A stretch of DNA of 64,000 bases, from contig CM054115.1 of the NCBI GenBank assembly GCA_028673005.1, forward strand, positions 190,157,370 through 190,221,369. The letters are read 5' to 3'. The notes beneath the pieces are model-generated. The model worked only from the letters and a program-made list of their open reading frames with translations, ran no database searches and was not told the origin of the DNA. A program made the translations under genes and the position numbers. Shown here piece by piece: positions 60,331-64,000 of this stretch. This DNA comes from Tanypteryx hageni. Lineage: Eukaryota > Arthropoda > Insecta > Odonata > Petaluridae. How positions within the stretch are numbered: position 1 is the stretch's first letter; each line of letters opens with the position of its first letter.

Positions 60331-60629
60331 AATTCTTTTACTTGCTATAAAAATTTGTCTTAATTTGCTTTCAAAAATTATTACTACGCCTTATGGATAA
60401 GGCGCCCCAGTAGATATGCAGAGCCGGATTTAAAAGTCACGCGCCCCTATTCGAAGCATCCCGACCTTCGTGTTTTCCGTAAAAAATAAAGTATTAAACC
60501 ATACGTATCGTACTTAAATATATGCCATTTGCTAAAGTTTGGATTTCTCACAAGTGATTAACAGAAACTTAGCAAAATCTTTTTACAACATGAACATACC
60601 CTGCCATCCGCCAATAAGGTGTGTGTGTA

Positions 60630-60868
60630 TTTATTTATTATTATTATATAACTCCTTCCACAAACAACACACAAAATGGAGGGGGGAAACCCGGTGCCGG
60701 CATTAGCCTACTCTTAATGAAGAGCGCCAAGGGGGCCAACTGCTTAACGTCCTTTCCACACAAGTAGTCGACCTCGGAAAAAATTCTACTCTCGCAGGAT
60801 ACGTGCCCGCTGCCCCTTTGTGCAGCTGGCGAGTAGCATAGTCTTATCCACTCCACCACCGGCTCCCC
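60630..60868 (-). repeat. Probable tRNA-derived SINE
   Basis: The minus strand starts GGGGAGCCGGTGGTGGAGTG then GATAAGAC, an A-box-like start common to arthropod tRNA-derived SINEs. Further on, GCGGGCACGTATCCTGCGAG is a degenerate B box (GGTTCGAATCC type). It ends in a TAATAATAATAAATAAATA tail. It is about 240 bp. The TSD was not resolved. Confidence 0.6.
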
Positions 60869-61939
60869 CTCATCATTATATTTATTTAGATGGAAAAGGA
60901 TAATTCAAGTACAATTAGCCTAGCTGCGAAAAAGACGAGGAAAGAAAATTAGAAAAACTTAAAAAGAGGAATAAGAAAATCAACTCATTGAAAATGCCTA
61001 ATGACTTGTAAATAAAACTGTATATTAGTGTATTTTTTATTCATATCAACATTTTCGAAGCGCAAGTAAAATGAATTTTAGCATGGTTGCTTAAGGTGGT
61101 TCAAAACTTTCGCGGTTGGGGGATGGGGGTGGCAGAATTTCTAGTTACGCCACTGCATTTGGAATTATGGAGAAGGGAAATTTCATTTGTTTTATTATTC
61201 TCAATACCCTGTTTCAGTTACTTGGTACCAAGTTGCTTCGCAACCGGAAAATTTGCTGTATTTATCATCCAATTATAAATCGTAATTTGGACGATTTAAA
61301 AAAATTCGATTATAGCAATAATTTCATTAATCCTTGTGGGACAGTCGCTTATTTTCCATAAATTTTTGTTGGTTACAGGGCGGTAAAAATGTTCTAATAT
61401 TGTGAAATTAATTCGGTGTGTCGCGAAATTCGAGTGAACTCGAAAGTGTGCCGTGAAAAATTTAAATGACTTTGGAGCACTGATCTAGCGGACGCATATT
61501 CAGCAAGACGCTTTGCACAATGGGAACCTCTTCCCCGAATGAGATATCCGATTTTAGCTTCTTGGACCATAGAGGACGAATCGTTTTATTTTTAACTCCC
61601 GAATTCTCATTAATGCGAAAAAATAGCGGTTGTGGCTTAAAATAAGTCGTTCATCGTTTCGAAAAATGGAGGAGAAACGCGCGCTCCCATCAATGGAGGT
61701 TTTTTTTCTTTATGTACACCCTAATTCATGCGAAATTTTGTACGTGTGTATACACAGTGGAGGCATTTCCACATAGTATATGTTCAAGTGGGTCCGACCT
61801 CTTTTATCAAGCAAAACTCGCGTTGCAACTTGCGCGACGATGAGCTGTATTGGAACGGTCCCATTCTTAGTACGCCCTTAAATGCAGTTCCACATTCGGA
61901 GACGCAATGGGATCCCGACGGCTTACATGAAAGCGATTA
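60869..61939. other. No gene seen
   Basis: Near 61138-61155 the text TTTCTAGTTACGCCACTG looks like a hAT right terminus (inverted CAGTGGCGTAACTAG), but no matching left end was found. The remainder is unassigned. Confidence 0.4.
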
Positions 61940-62730
61940 TCGAAATCAACCTCCATTCATCCCCTTACCGCCACTTCCTTTTATCCCCCTCCACTCTCTC
62001 CCCATCCTCCATCTCTTTTCCTCCTCCCTCCTCCATCTCTTTTCCTCCTCCCTCCTCCTCTCCCTCCTCCTCTCCCTCCTCCTCTCCCTCCTCCTCTCCC
62101 TCCTCCTCTCCCTCCCCCTCTCCCTCCCCCTCTCCCTCCTCCTCTCCCTCCTCCTCTCCCTCCTCTCCCTCCTCCTCTCCCTCCTCCTCTCCTCCTCCTC
62201 TCCCTCCTCCTCTCCCTCCCCTCTCCCCTCTCCTCCCCTCTCCCTCCTCCTCTCCCTCCTCCTCTCCCTCCTCTCCCTCCTCCTCTCCCTCCTCCTCTCC
62301 CTCCTCCTCTCCCTCCTCCTCTCCCTCCTCCTCTCCCTCCTCCTCTCCCTCCTCCTCTCCCTCCTCTCCCTCCTCTCCCTCCTCTCCATCCTCTCCCTCC
62401 TCTCCCTCCTCTCCCTCCTCTCCCTCCTCTCCCTCCTCTCCCTCCTCTCCCTCCTCCTCTCCCTCCTCCTCTCCCTCCTCCTCTCCATCCTCCTCTCCAT
62501 CCACTTCCTCCCCCTCCCTCTCCCCTTCCTCCCCACCCTCTCCCCTTCCTCCCTCTCCCCTTCCTCCCTCTCCCCTTCCTCCTACCCCTCCTCCTTCCCC
62601 TCCCCCTATCCTCCGCCTCTCCTCCCCCTCTCCTCCCCTCTCCTCCCCCTCTCCCCACCCTCTCCCCTACCTCTCCTCTCCCACTGCCCTCCATCTCCTT
62701 TCCCTCACTCTCATTCCGCCCTCGCCCTCC
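61940..62730 (+). repeat. (CTCCTCTCCCTC)n polypyrimidine array
   Basis: TCCCTCCTCC units dominate 62025-62500, giving stop-free frames on both strands that are not genes. It passes into CTCCCCTTCC variants, then the minisatellite. Confidence 0.97.
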
Positions 62731-64000
62731 CTACCATTCCTCTCTCCCTATCATTCCTCTCTCCCTATCATTCCTCTCTCCCTATCATTCCTCTCTCCCT
62801 ACCGTTCCTCCCTCCCTACCGTTCCTCCCTCCCTACCGTTCCTCTCTCCCTACCATTCCTCTCCCTACCGTTCCTCTCTCCCTACCGTTCCTCTCTCCCT
62901 ACCGTTCCTCTCTCCCTACCGTTCCTCTCTCCTTAGCATTCCTCTCTCCCTACCGTTCCTCTCGCCCTACCATTCCTCCCTCATTACCATTTCTCTCTCC
63001 CTACCTTTCCTCTTTTCTTATAATTACTCCCTCCCTACCATTCCTCTCTCCCTACCATTCCTGCCTCTCTACAATTCCTCCCTCCCTAACATTCCTCTCT
63101 CCCTATCATTCCTGCCTCTACCATTCCTCCCTCCCTATCATTCCTCTCTCCCTACCGTTCCTCTCTCCCTACCGTTCCTCTCTCCCTACCGTTTCTCTCT
63201 CCCTACCGTTCCTCTCTCCCTACCGTTCCTCTCTCCCTACCGTTCCTCCCTCCCTACCGTTCTCTCTCCCTATCGTTCCTCTCTCCTACCGTTCCTCCCT
63301 CCATACCGTTCCTCTCTCCCTACCGTTCCTCTCTCCCTATCGTTCCTCTCTCCCTATCATTCCTCTCTCCCTATCATTCCTCTCCCTATCATTCCTCTCC
63401 CTACCGTTCCTCTCTCCCTATCGTTCCTCTCTCCCTACCGTTCCTCCATCCCTACAGTTCCTTCCTCCCTACCGTTCCTCTCTCCCTACCGTTCCTCTCT
63501 CCCTACCGTTCCTCCCTCCCTACCGTTCCTCCCTCCCTACCGTTTCTCCCTCCCTACCGTTCCTCCCTCCCTACCGTTCCTCACTCCCTACCGTTCCTCT
63601 CTCCCTACCATTCCTGCCTCTCTACCATTCCTCCCTCCCTATCATTCCGCTCTCCCTATCATTCCTGGCTCTCTACCGTTCCTCTCTCCCTATCGTTCCT
63701 CTCTCCCTACCGTTCCTCTCGTCCTCTACCGTTCCGCTCTCCCTACCGTTCCGCTCTCCCTACCGTTCCGCTCTCCCTACCGTTCCGCTCTCCCTACCGT
63801 TCCGCTCTCCCTACCGTTTCGCTCTCCCTACCGTTCCGCTCTCCCTACCGTTCCGCTCTCCCTACCGTTCCGCTCTCCCTACCGTTCGCTCTCCCTACCG
63901 TTCGCTCTCCCTACCGTTCCGCTCTCCCTACCGTTCCGCTTTCCTCCGTTCCGCTTTCCCTACCGTTCCGCTCTCCCTACCGTTCCTCTCTCCCTACCGT
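62731..64000 (+). repeat. 17-bp minisatellite, continues past the window
   Basis: Unit CCCTACCGTTCCTCTCT and variants, with about 70 units visible. Variant types cluster: CTATCATTCC units at 62740-62790 and 63355-63400, CTACCGTTCCTCCCT units at 63440-63590, and CTACCGTTCCGCTCT units at 63730-63990. The array is truncated by the window end. Confidence 0.97.

Noticed and set aside
60418..61155. CAGAGCCGGATTT at 60418 paired with TACGCCACTG at 61155 as a hAT element
   Set aside because: The two ends do not match each other beyond CAG and no 8-bp TSD was found.
61728..62936. 402-codon open frame and overlapping frames on the opposite strand
   Set aside because: Apart from ~75 unremarkable codons at its start it is translated polypyrimidine repeat. 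The antisense Gly/Arg/Glu frames arise from the same composition.
62731..64000. CRISPR-like regular repeats
   Set aside because: The repeats are contiguous 17-bp units without unique spacers, in a eukaryotic context.

Overview
The window is a eukaryotic genomic segment, most likely from an arthropod with large introns. The evidence is about ten short, phase-matched exons of one animal gene on the + strand, introns of up to 11 kb, AT-rich intron sequence, and a transposon load typical of arthropods: hAT, pogo/Tigger-like, piggyBac-like, mariner, I- and CR1/jockey-like LINEs, and a Penelope-like element. The species cannot be fixed from the sequence. There are no bacterial features, operons or CRISPR arrays.

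The single host gene is an LL5/PHLDB-family gene (pleckstrin homology-like domain family B). Ten internal exons run from 167 to 50218 (167-591, 11645-12317, 13857-13976, 21373-21572, 25050-25149, 36102-36326, 36573-36683, 44976-45243, 48417-48699, 50074-50218). Every junction is phase-compatible. Together they give 2550 nt, or 850 codons with no stop. They encode a coiled-coil start, a Ser/Pro-rich linker, the conserved LL5 coiled-coil core, a second Ser-rich linker and another coiled coil. The 5' exons and the 3' exons, including the expected C-terminal PH domain, lie outside the window. One intron (21573-25049) appears to be of the GC-AG type.

The introns are stacked with transposons, many with readable termini and target-site duplications (TSDs). 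Intron 1 holds a pogo-like element (925-10662) that split a ~150-bp satellite. It carries a TA-flanked MITE, a foldback, and a hAT element (3771-9007), which is itself split by a TTAA piggyBac-like insertion (6141-7921). Intron 3 has pogo/hAT MITEs and an I-type LINE (16454-17787) inside a probable piggyBac remnant. Intron 5 has a pogo-like element (25358-35664) containing a hAT element (25366-32797) with a CR1/jockey LINE inside, plus a mariner remnant. Intron 7 has a third hAT (38258-42726). Intron 8 has a truncated MITE and a Penelope-like element with a 5' inversion. A tRNA-like sequence sits in a long hairpin at 24.5 kb.

From 50.2 kb to the end no further exon was recognised. This part holds a long-TIR element, a hammerhead-like motif, a CpG-richer block near 52.7 kb, a Tigger-like MITE, a ZMYM1-like hAT remnant, a probable SINE, and long polypyrimidine tracts. 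It ends in a 17-bp minisatellite that runs off the window. The transposase genes are all broken by frameshifts or stops, so the only intact function visible is the LL5 gene.
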